From Roseiarcus sp963726105 (GTDB taxonomy: Bacteria; Pseudomonadota; Alphaproteobacteria; Rhizobiales; Beijerinckiaceae), in contig CAVSBJ010000009.1 of NCBI GenBank assembly GCA_963726105.1, forward strand, positions 62,001-126,000: 64,000 nt of DNA, read 5' to 3'. The translations under genes and the position numbers were made by a program. Under the pieces are notes generated by a model. That model was not told the DNA's origin. It did no database searches and saw only the letters and a program-made list of their open reading frames with translations. Below, in pieces: positions 1 to 8,957 of the stretch (the stretch's first letter is position 1; each line of letters starts with the position of its first letter).

Positions 1-170
1 GACCATCGTCGTCGACCCGAAGACGCCGATCGTCGCCTTGGAGCCTGGCGCGCAGACGGATCTCAAGCCCGGCGCGGCGATCATCGCCCGGGGCCCGAAA
101 GCAGGCCGACGGCTCGATCGAAGCCGGCTTCGTGCTGGTCGGCAAGGACGGGCTCGTCCCGCCCATGTGA
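1..170 (+). pseudogene. C-terminal end of a conserved periplasmic-type hypothetical protein, frameshifted
   Basis: The window opens inside a gene read in frame 2 (from base 2) with residues IVVDPKTPIVALEPGAQTDL, then LKPGAAIIAR. The continuation QADGSIEAGFVLVGKDG, ending PPM and TGA at 168-170, lies in frame 3. Removing one G from the run near base 92 joins the two parts as AIIARARKQADGSIEAGF, which resembles the end of small DUF5666-like proteins of alphaproteobacteria. The family call is from memory and tentative. The 5' part lies outside the window. Confidence 0.5.
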
Positions 171-263
171 TGGGCTCGGCTGAACCCGGCAAACGGCAGG
201 GATTTGCTCGGATAAGCCACCCGTGCTAGGCGGTGGACGATTCTTTCGCGGGACAATTCATTC

Positions 264-2106
264 ATGAGGGCGTCGTCGAGTCCAATCGAGGCCGATTCGG
301 TTTCCAGCGGACCCAACTCGTTATTTACCTTCGTTCTCATCAAGCCGACCCACTACGACGACGACGGCTATCCGATCCAGTGGTTCCGCTCGGCGCTGCC
401 GTCCAACACGCTCGCCTGCATGAACAGCCTGGCCGAGGACGCCAGCAAGCGCGAGGTTCTGGGCCCGGGCGTGAGGATCGAGGTCGACACTTACGACGAG
501 ACCAATCGCCGCGTGTTCCCGAGCCGGATCATCCGCGACCTCAAGCGCCGGGGCGGGCGGGCGCTGATCGGCATCGTCGGGGTGCAGTCGAACCAGTTTC
601 CCCGCGCCGTGGATATCGCGCGTCAGTTTCGCGCGGCCGGCTATCAGGTCTGCCTCGGCGGGTTCCACGTCTCGGGCTGCCTCGCCATGCTGCCCGAGCT
701 TCCGTCGGAGATCGTCGCCGCGCAGGCGCTCGGCATTTCGATGTTCGCCGGCGAATCCGAAGAGCACCGGCTCGACGAAGTGCTGCTCGACGCTTGGAAC
801 AGCTCGCTAAAGCCGCTCTACAATTTCATGGATCAGCTGCCGTCGCTCAATGGCGAGCCGGCGCCGATCCTGCCGCGCAAGCATGTCGAGCGCACGTCCG
901 GGACCTATTCGAGCATCGATCTCGGACGCGGCTGCCCCTATCAGTGCTCGTTCTGCACCATCATCAACGTTCAAGGGCGCAAGAGCCGCTTCCGCTCGCC
1001 CGACGATCTCGAGCAGATCATCCGCGCCAATTATGCGCAGGGCATCGACCGGTTCTTCATCACCGACGACAATTTCGCCCGCAACAGCGACTGGGAGATC
1101 CTGCTCGACCGGGTGATCGAACTGAAGAAGGAAGGCATCCACGTCGGCTTCACCATCCAGGTCGACACGCTCTGCCACAAGATCAAGAACTTCATCGAGA
1201 AGGCGACGGCAAGCTGGCGTCAAGCGCGTGTTCATCGGGCTTGAGAACATCAACCCCGAGAACCTCATCACCGCCAAGAAGCGGCAGAACAAGATCACCG
1301 AATATCGGGTGATGCTGCAGAAATGGCGCTCGCACGGCGCCATCACTTTCGCCGGCTACATCCTCGGCTTCCCCGCCGACACGAAAGAATCGATCCTGCG
1401 CGACATCGAGATCATCAAGCGCGAACTGCCGCTCGACATTCTCGAGTTCTTCTTCCTCACGCCGTTGCCAGGCTCGGAGGATCACAAGAAGATGCTCGCC
1501 AAGGGCGTCTGGATGGACCCCGACATCAACAAATACGACCTCAACCACCGCGTCTCGCATCATCCGAAGATGAGCGACCAGGAGTGGGAGGACGCCTACC
1601 GGGCGGCATGGAGCGCGTTTTATACGCTCGACCATATCGGCACGATTCTCAAGCGCGCGGCCGCGATCAAGAACGGGCGGCCGAAGCAGATCCTGAGCAC
1701 CATGCTCTGGTTCAAACTGATGATCGACCATGAGGGCGTCCATCCGCTCGAAGGCGGCGCCTTCCGGCTGAAGTTCCGTCGCGACCGCCGCGCCGGCCTG
1801 CCGATTGAATCGCGCTTCATCTTTTATCCGCGCTACGGATTCGAGATCGTCAGCAAGGCATGGAAATACGGCAGCTTCTTCCTGAAGACGCGAAAGGTTC
1901 TCAAGGCCACGCTCGAGGCGCCCGACCGCTGGACCTACAGCGATCTCGCCATCGAGGCGCCCAAGTCGGACGAGTTCGAGCAGCTGTCGCTTTATCACGC
2001 CACCAGTGGCGGCGAAGCGGCGCTCGCGCGCAAGACGCTCGGCGACACCATTCGCAATTCAGCGGCCGCCCCCGCCGCTGCGATATCCGCGACAGCGGCG
2101 GAATAA
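264..2106 (+). pseudogene. B12-binding-domain radical SAM protein, split by a frameshift
   Basis: Two overlapping reading frames, 264-1244 and 1228-2106, together make a roughly 610-residue protein. The N-terminal part holds a cobalamin-binding-like Rossmann region around residues 95-150. The radical SAM core follows, with the CxxxCxxC cluster motif in GRGCPYQCSFC near residue 225, which binds [4Fe-4S] and S-adenosylmethionine. The second frame continues the barrel with VFIGLENINPENL. Removing one A near 1211 restores ATAAGVKRVFIGLEN across the break. Proteins of this layout carry out B12-dependent radical chemistry, often methylations, on unknown substrates, so no substrate is assigned. The ATG at 264 is the first start in frame. 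An XRE regulator begins 11 bases after the stop. Confidence 0.8.
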
Positions 2107-2116
2107 ACTCAAGGCC

Positions 2117-2404
2117 ATGGTCGAAGCGGCACAGGTCAGAGCTGCGCGCGCCCTTATTGGCTGGTCGCAAGCGAAGCTGGCTGAGACTTCCGGCGTGCCG
2201 GCACCGAAGATCAATGCGTTCGAGACCGGTTCGCCCGGTCCCTTCGCGGAGGAAGCGCTCGACAAAATCCGCGCCGCGCTCGAGGCCGCCGGCGTCGTCT
2301 TCATTCCCAAGGATGGCGGCGCGGGCATAGGGGTCCGGCTGCGCGAGCCCCACGAGGGCGAATATATCGGCTGGAACGACCTCAACGCCTCGAACGACGA
2401 GTAG
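2117..2404 (+). CDS. XRE-family helix-turn-helix transcriptional regulator
   Basis: A 95-residue protein beginning MVEAAQVRAARALIGWSQ. The segment RAARALIGWSQAKLAETSGV, followed by PAPKINAFETG, is a compact Cro/C1-type helix-turn-helix. The tail (GVVFIPKDGGAGIGVRLREP) matches the short XRE proteins common in rhizobia. The frame is open further upstream, but ATG at 2117 is preferred because it starts right at the first helix and lies just after the radical SAM stop, with AAGG upstream. The pair may be co-transcribed. Its target is unknown. Confidence 0.8.
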   Translation: MVEAAQVRAARALIGWSQAKLAETSGVPAPKINAFETGSPGPFAEEALDKIRAALEAAGVVFIPKDGGAGIGVRLREPHEGEYIGWNDLNASNDE

Positions 2405-2536
2405 CGGCCCGATCATCTCGCGAACTCTTGGCGCCACCCCCAATTGCTTCCGCGTTTCGTTGAAATTCAACGGGTTCGGGCGCCATTTCCTTCGGACCCC
2501 CTATCCTATCCGAGGACGCGCGGCAACTCCGAGGCC

Positions 2537-2709
2537 GTCATGACCGGGCTTGTCCCGGTCATCCACGTGGTTCAGCGCGTTGAAAGCTTGCAAGTGCGCG
2601 CTAACGCGACACGCTTTGCGCGTAAATTCTTCAGCCGCAGCCGGAGCCGAGACCGGCTTCGCCCTTTGGGGCAACAGGCGTGGATGGCCGGGTCAAGCCC
2701 GGCCATGAC
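2537..2709. repeat. Rhizobial-type inverted-repeat intergenic element
   Basis: The left arm at 2537-2567 begins GTCATGACCGGGCTTGTCCC. The right arm at 2679-2709 is its near-perfect reverse complement (CGTGGATGGCCGGG...CCGGCCATGAC), with about 110 bases between. This GTCATGGCCGGGCTTGTCCC-type motif recurs in intergenic DNA of many Hyphomicrobiales. It fills the gap between the XRE gene and the SRPBCC gene and could fold into a long hairpin downstream of both. Nothing else is visible in the 343-base gap. Confidence 0.7.
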
Positions 2710-2747
2710 GACAAAGGCCGTGAAGCGAACTTACGAGCCACCTCCCA

Positions 2748-3704
2748 TCAGGGGGTGAGCGAGGCGCCGAGCTGGTCGAGAAGGATCCCAGTCCCGTGCT
2801 CTCGCTTGCCGGCGTCGTCGTAGCCGTCGAGGAACGCGCCCTGCTCGCAAATCTTGAGCTTCGTCCGTCCCGCGCCTGCGGGCTCGATCTCGAGCGTCGC
2901 CAGCGAAACGGAGATCTTCCGCTCGTCGAGATGCATCTCGTAGGTGTAGACGATCCGCTCGCCAGGCACGATGTCGTGATAGATCGCGTCGAAGGTCGTC
3001 GTCACGCCGCCCTCGAAGCCGCCTTTGACCCGTTCGCGGCCGCCGACCCGGAAGTCCATCGCCCGCTCGATCAGACGCCACCCTTCGGGCCCATAAAACC
3101 AGCGGCTCTTGGCGGCCTCGTCCGATAGCGCCCGGTACACCTGCTCCGCACTGGCGTCGTAAGTGCGCGCGAGGTGGAAGGCGCCGTGCACGACCGATCG
3201 GGCGCCGCCGTTCGTTTGCATGCGCGCAACTTCCGCCTCGAGCTTGTCGAGCGTCTGGCGCCAGCCTTCAGGCGCGCCCTTGAGCATCGGCTCCGCCTGA
3301 GCGGGATCGGCGACCGTATAGGTCTGCACCACATCCATCCGCGTGCCGCCATCAACGGCGGTGAGCTTGACCTCCGTGACGGCGCTGAACAGCGGGCCGC
3401 CGCCGCATGGGTCGATCACGTGGTGGTCGATCGTCAGGCGCTCCGGCGCCACGACCTCGGTGAACGTTCCCTTGGTCCAATGCTCCATGCCCTGGGGCGA
3501 GCGCATGCAGACCTCAAACCGGCCGCCGACGCGCATTTCGACCGTCGCTGCTGGAACCGAATAGCCGTTCGGGCAGAACCAGCGCTTGACGTGGTCGGCC
3601 GAGCTCCAGGCCTTGAACAATGTTTCGCGCGGCGCTGCGAAGACGCGCGAGACGCGTAACGGGGCCGGCTGAACCTGGCGGCTTGTCTTATCCATCGTGT
3701 TCAT
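2748..3704 (-). CDS. Tandem SRPBCC (AHSA1/START-like) domain protein
   Basis: A 318-residue protein made of two consecutive SRPBCC domains. The first spans about residues 15-155, beginning LRVSRVFAAPRETLFKAWS and including GRFEVCMRSPQG. The second spans about 175-310, beginning HLARTYDASAEQVYRALSDE. Single-domain relatives are about 150 residues, so this is a duplication-fusion. SRPBCC folds bind hydrophobic ligands. AHSA1-like members encoded beside ArsR regulators are common, but their ligands are mostly unknown. The start overlaps the end of the ArsR gene by 17 bases, so the two are translationally coupled and almost certainly share regulation. Confidence 0.85.
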   Translation of the reverse strand: MNTMDKTSRQVQPAPLRVSRVFAAPRETLFKAWSSADHVKRWFCPNGYSVPAATVEMRVGGRFEVCMRSPQGMEHWTKGTFTEVVAPERLTIDHHVIDPCGGGPLFSAVTEVKLTAVDGGTRMDVVQTYTVADPAQAEPMLKGAPEGWRQTLDKLEAEVARMQTNGGARSVVHGAFHLARTYDASAEQVYRALSDEAAKSRWFYGPEGWRLIERAMDFRVGGRERVKGGFEGGVTTTFDAIYHDIVPGERIVYTYEMHLDERKISVSLATLEIEPAGAGRTKLKICEQGAFLDGYDDAGKREHGTGILLDQLGASLTP

Positions 3705-4044
3705 CGCTCTTTCCTTCGCTTTCCAGAGTTTTGAGATAGTCGCCGAGCCGGTCGAGGCGGCGCTCCCACTCGAGGCGCCGCTCCGTGATCCAGCGCTCGG
3801 CTTCGGCGAACGCGACCGGATTGAGGCTGCAAGTCCGCACGCGCCCCGACTTTTGCGACACGACGAGCCCCGAGGTCTCGAGCACCGCGAGATGCTGCAT
3901 CACCGCCGGCAGCGACATGGCGAGCGGGCGCTTGAGCTCGCTCACCGACGCCGGCCTCTCCGCCAGCCGCTCGACAATCGCCCGGCGTGTCGGATCAGCG
4001 AGAGCCTGGAACGCCAGATCGAGCGGAGCCTGATAGTTAAGCAT
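3688..4044 (-). CDS. ArsR-family winged-helix regulator paired with an SRPBCC protein
   Basis: About 118 residues starting MLNYQAPLDLAFQALADPTR. It has the ArsR core LADPTRRAIVERL, the recognition region MSLPAVMQHLAVLETSGLV and the wing SQKSGRVRTCSL. The Arg/Glu-rich C-terminus (RRLEWERRLDRLGDYL) is typical of ArsR proteins encoded with AHSA1-type SRPBCC proteins. An alternative ATG at 4059 would add MIVKP. The internal start is preferred because family members begin MLN and because a perfect palindrome covers 4032-4057. The protein probably represses its own operon. No metal-binding cysteine pair is seen. Confidence 0.88.
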   Translation of the reverse strand: MLNYQAPLDLAFQALADPTRRAIVERLAERPASVSELKRPLAMSLPAVMQHLAVLETSGLVVSQKSGRVRTCSLNPVAFAEAERWITERRLEWERRLDRLGDYLKTLESEGKSDEHDG

Positions 4045-4057
4045 AGGCTTAACTATC
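4032..4057 (-). promoter_or_regulatory. Perfect palindrome, probable ArsR operator
   Basis: GATAGTTAAGC at 4032-4042 and GCTTAACTATC at 4047-4057 are exact reverse complements around a 4-base centre (ATAG). The palindrome spans the start codon of the ArsR gene. A possible promoter (TTGCTT, 17 bases, TAGTTA on the minus strand) would place its -10 box inside the palindrome. Binding there would block both transcription and start-codon access, which fits autoregulation. The inverted repeat is seen directly. The operator role is inferred. Confidence 0.6.
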
Positions 4058-4157
4058 ATCGCGCCTATAGGAAAGCAAGTGCTTTAGTTTGATCTCGGCA
4101 GCGCGGTGGGCGGCAATCGTTTGGCCGCCGCGTTGCGTTCGGGAAGACCCGCGCGCC

Positions 4158-5729
4158 TTATGCGAGGATTCGCGCGAAATAGGACTCGATCGCGGGAAGC
4201 GTCGGCGGCGTCAGCCGAAGGCCAAGGTGGCCGTCGGGGCGTACGACACAAAGCGACGGCTCCACGCCGCCGCCGAGCCGCGAATGGCCTGTCCCCGCCG
4301 CGTCGATCAGCACATCCTCATGCGATCCGCTCGCGGGCGCCTTCCGCGCGACGACAAAGGCTTTGACATGGGGGCCGAAACGGTCCGCGACTCCGCGCGC
4401 CATTTTCACCACCTCGTCCGATTTGGCGCTGTCGCCTTCGCCGATCGTCGCTAACAACGTGTGCCCGGTATGGGCCATCAGGTCGTGCATCCGGATCGCT
4501 CCCCCCGGTCCCGTTAGCGGGCCGGCGTCCCCGAGCCGATATCCAATCGCCGTCATGGACTGGGAGATGGGTTCTGGCCCGATCGCTCCCAGGATCGGGC
4601 TCGCATCGTAGCCGAGGCCAAGCTCCGATTCGCCAAACGCTGCCTTGTACTGGCCTTCGGCCGTCGCCAAATTCTTCGCGGCGGCATCGATCGCCGCCGG
4701 ATCGCCTTGCGCGGCGTTGGCCTCCGCGTCGTCGCCCGAGGCGCAGACGATTTTCGCAATCGCACGGCGCTCGACCTCGTAGGAGTCAAGCAGGGCGTCC
4801 GGAGCCTTGCCGGTCGCGACGAGGGCGAGCTTCCATCCCAGATTGAACGCGTCTTGAATTCCGCCGTTCATCCCGTGGCCTTCGATGGGGCTGCAGGCAT
4901 GCGCCGCGTCGCCGGCGAGCAGCACCCGCCCCGAGCGAAACCGCGTCGCGATCCGGGAGTGGGTATGGAACCGTTGCGGTTCGTCGCAACTCGCGACCGT
5001 CGTGCCCGGCGCCAGCATTTCCAGACACTGCGCGATATGGGTCTGATCCGCGTTGGCGGCCTGATCGGCGCGGAAATACGCCCGCCAGACATCCGCGCCG
5101 ATCGGAATGGGGATCAGCAGCGGATCGAACATGGCCGCGGCCAGGTCCGGATCGTGCGGCCAGTTAGCGAAACGAACGTCGGCCACGCCCCATCGCTGGT
5201 CGTAATCGTGTCCGGGAAACTCGATACCGACGGCGTCGCGGACCTTGCTATGAAGTCCGTCGGCGCCGACGAGCCAGCTCGGCTCCATGATGCGTTCGGC
5301 GCCATTCTCGCGAACTCGAACCCGGATCGCCGTGTCGTCGGCCGTGAGGTCGACGAATTCGACCCCTCGCTTGACGCCGCCGCCCAGCCGCTCGAGCTCT
5401 CTCGTCAGGATCTCTTCGGTGACGCCCTCCGACAGACCCAGCATGAGCGGGAATGGCGTGTCGAGAACCTGGAACCGAAACGACGCCCTCCGTGATCCCG
5501 CGCAATAGAAGTCGGTTCCGCGGATGGCCGTCCCCCGAGCGAGAAACTCCGACGAGAGCCCCAGCGCAGCGAGAATCTCGAGGGTCCGCGTCTTGATGAC
5601 CGCCGCACGATCCCACAGCAGCGGCTTCGGCCGCTGATCGATCAGGACGTGCGGGACGCCGCGGCGAGCGAGTTCGATTGCAAGCACGAGGCCCGTCGGA
5701 CCGGCGCCGGCAATGAGAATGGGATCCAC
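4158..5729 (-). CDS. FAD-dependent monooxygenase (PheA/TfdB/UbiH type)
   Basis: A 523-residue flavoprotein hydroxylase. The start is taken as GTG at 5729 (VDPILIAGAGPTGLVLAIEL), preceded by GGGGGGAG; the ATG further upstream adds an unrelated basic stretch. The GxGxxG FAD-binding motif lies at residues 8-13, the DG motif is in WLVGADGLHSKVRDAVG, and the second FAD motif is GDAAHACSPIEGHGMN. The C-terminal region is thioredoxin-fold-like, as in phenol hydroxylase relatives. Such enzymes use NAD(P)H and O2 to hydroxylate aromatic or polyketide rings. The substrate cannot be told from sequence, and no pathway genes flank it. Confidence 0.85.
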   Translation of the reverse strand: MDPILIAGAGPTGLVLAIELARRGVPHVLIDQRPKPLLWDRAAVIKTRTLEILAALGLSSEFLARGTAIRGTDFYCAGSRRASFRFQVLDTPFPLMLGLSEGVTEEILTRELERLGGGVKRGVEFVDLTADDTAIRVRVRENGAERIMEPSWLVGADGLHSKVRDAVGIEFPGHDYDQRWGVADVRFANWPHDPDLAAAMFDPLLIPIPIGADVWRAYFRADQAANADQTHIAQCLEMLAPGTTVASCDEPQRFHTHSRIATRFRSGRVLLAGDAAHACSPIEGHGMNGGIQDAFNLGWKLALVATGKAPDALLDSYEVERRAIAKIVCASGDDAEANAAQGDPAAIDAAAKNLATAEGQYKAAFGESELGLGYDASPILGAIGPEPISQSMTAIGYRLGDAGPLTGPGGAIRMHDLMAHTGHTLLATIGEGDSAKSDEVVKMARGVADRFGPHVKAFVVARKAPASGSHEDVLIDAAGTGHSRLGGGVEPSLCVVRPDGHLGLRLTPPTLPAIESYFARILA

Positions 5730-6114
5730 GGGACTCCCCCCTTCTTCGAGACTGCGCTTGTGGCTGCTTTTTTTGCCAATTGAGCGCAGGCGGACGGCGA
5801 CCGACCCTAAATCCCGGGCTCGCAAATGACAAACAGCTGCGAAACTCCGTTGAAATGGGCGCCGTTCGCCTCGCCGATCACGCAGATTTGAGCGCACGCC
5901 TCGCCAGCCCGATCACGAATCAAGAGCCTCGCGACGCGTTCAGGCTCGACCCCGTCAGGCGCGGCGACTATTCCAGTCAAGGCGCTCCCGACTCGTGGTC
6001 GCCGGCAAAGCTTGGCCGCGCTGGAAAGTCCGGGAGTAGAACACCAATTGAGATCACCCCACGCGCGCTACGCGATAGCGCCTGTCTGCAGCCTTGAGAC
6101 CTGGAGCCGCATGA
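5730..6114. other. Divergent intergenic region
   Basis: About 385 bases between the start of the monooxygenase (minus) and the start of yghU (plus). It must hold both promoters. A T-run lies near 5768-5774. No convincing small gene, repeat or paired promoter boxes were recognised. Confidence 0.4.
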
Positions 6115-6999
6115 ATGAGCAGTTCGTCCGAATACACACCGCCGAAGGTTTGGTCCTGGGACAAGCCGAGCGGCGGCCAGTTCGCGAACATCAACCGCCC
6201 CGTCGCCGGCGCCACCCATGACAAGGAACTGCCGGTCGGCCGCCATCCGTTCCAGCTCTATTCGCTGGCCACTCCGAATGGCCAGAAGGTCACGATCATG
6301 TTCGAGGAGCTGCTGGCGCTGGGCCACAAGGGCGCCGAATACGACGCCTGGCTGATCAGGATCAGCGAGGGCCACCAGTTCGGCAGCGGCTTCGTCGCCA
6401 TCAATCCGAACTCGAAGATCCCCGCTCTCATGGACCGCAGCGGCCCGAAGCCGATCCGGCTCTTCGAATCCGGCGCGATCCTGCTCCATCTCGCCGAGAA
6501 GTTTGGCGCCTTCCTGCCGACCGAAGCCGCCGAGCGCGCCGAGTGCTTCTCCTGGCTCTTCTGGCAAATGGGCTCGGCGCCTTATCTTGGCGGCGGATTC
6601 GGCCATTTCTACGCCTATGCGCCGATCAAGATCGAATACGCCATCGATCGCTTCGCGATGGAGACGAAGCGCCTGCTCGATGTGCTCGACCGGCGCCTGG
6701 CGGAAAGCGAATATGTCGCCGGCCCCAACTATACGATTGCGGACATCGCCCTCTGGCCCTGGTACGGCGGTCTGGCGCGCGCGAACAGCTACGGTGCGGC
6801 CGAGTTCCTGAGCGTGGACGATTACAAGAACGTCTTGCGCTGGGCCGACGCCATCGCCGCCCGTCCGGCGGTGAAGCGAGGGCGGATCGTGAATAAGGCC
6901 AACGGCGATCTTGCAAGCCAGTTGCATGAGCGCCATGACGCGAGCGATTTTGACCTCCGGACCCAGGACAAGCTCGCGCCGCAACCGTCCGCCACCTGA
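6115..6999 (+). CDS. yghU: YghU-type glutathione S-transferase / disulfide-bond oxidoreductase
   Basis: A 294-residue protein, close to the 288 of E. coli YghU. The family-specific N-terminal extension (YTPPKVWSWDKPSGGQFANI, then NRP) precedes the thioredoxin-like domain, and FESGAILLHLAEKFG is the glutathione-binding SNAIL-like region. The C-terminal helical domain includes AGPNYTIADIALWPWYG, the typical N-capping/hydrophobic staple segment of GSTs. YghU binds two glutathiones and reduces disulfides. The protein is presumably cytoplasmic. It stands alone between unrelated neighbours. Confidence 0.93.
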   Translation: MSSSSEYTPPKVWSWDKPSGGQFANINRPVAGATHDKELPVGRHPFQLYSLATPNGQKVTIMFEELLALGHKGAEYDAWLIRISEGHQFGSGFVAINPNSKIPALMDRSGPKPIRLFESGAILLHLAEKFGAFLPTEAAERAECFSWLFWQMGSAPYLGGGFGHFYAYAPIKIEYAIDRFAMETKRLLDVLDRRLAESEYVAGPNYTIADIALWPWYGGLARANSYGAAEFLSVDDYKNVLRWADAIAARPAVKRGRIVNKANGDLASQLHERHDASDFDLRTQDKLAPQPSAT

Positions 7000-7157
7000 C
7001 CGGGAGCCGCAATTACCCCATCGCGCCTGTCGGCGCGACAAAAATCGGGCGCCCGGAAGCCAGGCGCCAAGGCCGCGCCTTGCGCGCGCCGGCCCTGGCG
7101 CAACGCATTCGTTCGCGATGAGAACGCCCGATTGGCTGTGAATCAAGGAGACCGTTC

Positions 7158-7487
7158 ATTCTGATCGCCGCGGCAATCGTCGCCTTCGCGCTTCTCTGGT
7201 ACGCAAGCCTGCGCACCGCCGCCGTGACCCGCGGCGGCGTCAATGTCGTCGCGAGAGCCGTCTTTCTCATCCTGACCTGCGTCGCCTGTATCGCGATCGG
7301 CTTCTTCCTGCCGATGGCTCCCGTTATCAGCGCCCTCATCGGCAGTGCGTTCTGGGCGGGATTGCTGGCGACTGCCGGCGCCCTCGCCGGCATGGGGCTA
7401 TCGGACGCCCTTCTCGACCGCCTCGAGACGCACGACGCCGGCGTCGCCCCGATCTCGTCGCACGAAAAGACGCGACCGCCGGCGTGA
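7158..7487 (+). CDS. Small three-helix membrane protein with a non-canonical start
   Basis: The frame is open from at least 7158 and ends at 7487. It predicts three hydrophobic helices: LIAAAIVAFALLWYASL, RAVFLILTCVACIAIGFFLP and ISALIGSAFWAGLLATAGAL. The first conventional start (GTG at 7224) falls after the first helix. A good Shine-Dalgarno sequence, AAGGAG at 7145-7150, sits 7 bases before ATT at 7158 and 10 before CTG at 7161. Translation may therefore begin at ATT or CTG, or the annotated start is simply GTG. The hydrophilic tail has one His and several Thr. No family was recognised. Confidence 0.55.
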   Translation: MLIAAAIVAFALLWYASLRTAAVTRGGVNVVARAVFLILTCVACIAIGFFLPMAPVISALIGSAFWAGLLATAGALAGMGLSDALLDRLETHDAGVAPISSHEKTRPPA

Positions 7488-7575
7488 GCACAGCAACCCT
7501 CGTCAGCCGGTCGCAAGCGCGCGCCCGCGCAGTGACCAGATTTGAAGCGACGCCGACGGGCGACGCGCCAGCCTG

Positions 7576-8778
7576 ATGACCCGCTTCAACATTCACGGGC
7601 TTGGCTTCACGCTCTTCCTCGCCCTCCTCACGGCGCTCCCGGCGCTGTCGATCGACATGGCGTTGCCGAGCCTGTCGCTGATCCAGGCGGAGTTTCACGC
7701 ACCGCAGACGGAAGCCGCGTCGGTTATCGCCATCTTCATCGCCGGCTTCTCGAGCGCGCCGATCGTGGTCGGTCCGCTTGCCGACCGGTTCGGCCGTAAA
7801 ACGATCATGACGATCGGCCTTGCCCTGTTCGCGCTCTGCGCCGCGGGCGCGGCTCTCGCCCCCTCGATCCATGCGCTGCTCGCGTTTCGCCTGGTGCAGG
7901 GAGCGGGCGCGGGAGCGATCGGCATTCTGCCGCGGGCGATCATCCGCGACCTGTTTGAGGGCCGCGAGGCTCGGCTGCAGCTCTCCGCGGTTTCGGTCGT
8001 GTTCGGCGTTGCGCCGCTGATCGCGCCGGCGCTCGGGGCTGAAATCCTGTCCTTCGGCTCCTGGCGCCTGATTTTTGTCGTGCTGACCGGCGTGTCCGTC
8101 CTGGCCGCGATCGCCGCGACCGCTTTTTTTCAGGAATCGCACGCGGCGGAAAACCGCCGAAATCTCAGGCCCGCCACCGTTTTCGCCGGCTACAAACGGG
8201 TATTGACCAATCCCGCGTGCGTCGGCTTTTCTCTCCTGGGAGGCCTCGTGTTCGCGGGTCTCTTTGCTTACGTCAATGTTTCGCCGCTCCTGTTCATGCA
8301 GGGCTATGGCGTGTCGAAAACCGCGTTCGCGGCTCTGTTCGCCATCACCGCCTCCGGCGTGATCGTCGGCTCGTCGGTCAACGCCTGGTTGCTCAGTCGC
8401 CATGTCAGGGCGAAAACGCTGCTCGACGCGGGGCTTGCGGTCGATTGCGCCGCGGCGCTCGTGCTCCTCGCCGTCGGCCTCGCGGGCGTCGGGTCAGCCG
8501 TCATCGTGGCGGCGCTGGTGATGGTCTTCATTTCGGCGTTCGGTCTCATTTTTCCGAACGCGGTCCACGAGGCGATCCATCCTTTGCCGGAGATCGCCGG
8601 CCTCGCCTCGGCATTTGTGACCACGATCCAAATGCTGTTTGGAGCGCTTGGCGGCGTCACTTCGGCCGCGCTTTACCGGGACGCTTCGCCCACGGCCCTT
8701 GGCGCGATCATGAGCGCCGCAGCGCTTAGCGCCGGAGCGCTTTATGCCTTCTGGCTGCGGAGGCGGGTCGAGGGGTGA
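7576..8778 (+). CDS. Bcr/CflA-family MFS drug-resistance transporter
   Basis: A 400-residue transporter with 12 predicted membrane spans. LADRFGRKTIMTIGLALF is the MFS motif A between helices 2 and 3. The sequence PALSIDMALPSLSLIQAEF after helix 1 is the Bcr/CflA (DHA1) signature, and GAGAIGILPRAIIRDLF matches the drug-antiporter region near helices 4-5. Members export drugs such as bicyclomycin, chloramphenicol or sulfonamides, and also dipeptides, using the proton gradient. The actual substrate is unknown. It starts 88 bases after the small membrane protein, and a weak GGGGT/ACCCC stem overlaps the stop codon. Confidence 0.92.
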   Translation: MTRFNIHGLGFTLFLALLTALPALSIDMALPSLSLIQAEFHAPQTEAASVIAIFIAGFSSAPIVVGPLADRFGRKTIMTIGLALFALCAAGAALAPSIHALLAFRLVQGAGAGAIGILPRAIIRDLFEGREARLQLSAVSVVFGVAPLIAPALGAEILSFGSWRLIFVVLTGVSVLAAIAATAFFQESHAAENRRNLRPATVFAGYKRVLTNPACVGFSLLGGLVFAGLFAYVNVSPLLFMQGYGVSKTAFAALFAITASGVIVGSSVNAWLLSRHVRAKTLLDAGLAVDCAAALVLLAVGLAGVGSAVIVAALVMVFISAFGLIFPNAVHEAIHPLPEIAGLASAFVTTIQMLFGALGGVTSAALYRDASPTALGAIMSAAALSAGALYAFWLRRRVEG

Positions 8779-8957
8779 AAGCCCGAACCCCGTCTTTGGC
8801 TGTGGTGGAACAGGCTGGAAGCAAAAAAAACTGGGATCTCCAGCCGCAATTTGGATGGGGATATCTCTGGAAATGTCGCTTTTCGTGACTAAGTGAAGCG
8901 CTCGCGTGGCTCCTGCGCCTTGCCGCGAGCCTTGTTCCCACCCGTTCCGAGCCGAAA

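Noticed and set aside
8763..8795. Terminator hairpin after the Bcr/CflA gene (GGGGT...ACCCC)
   Set aside because: The stem is five pairs, overlaps the stop codon and is followed by only a short T-rich tract. It is too weak to list as a feature.
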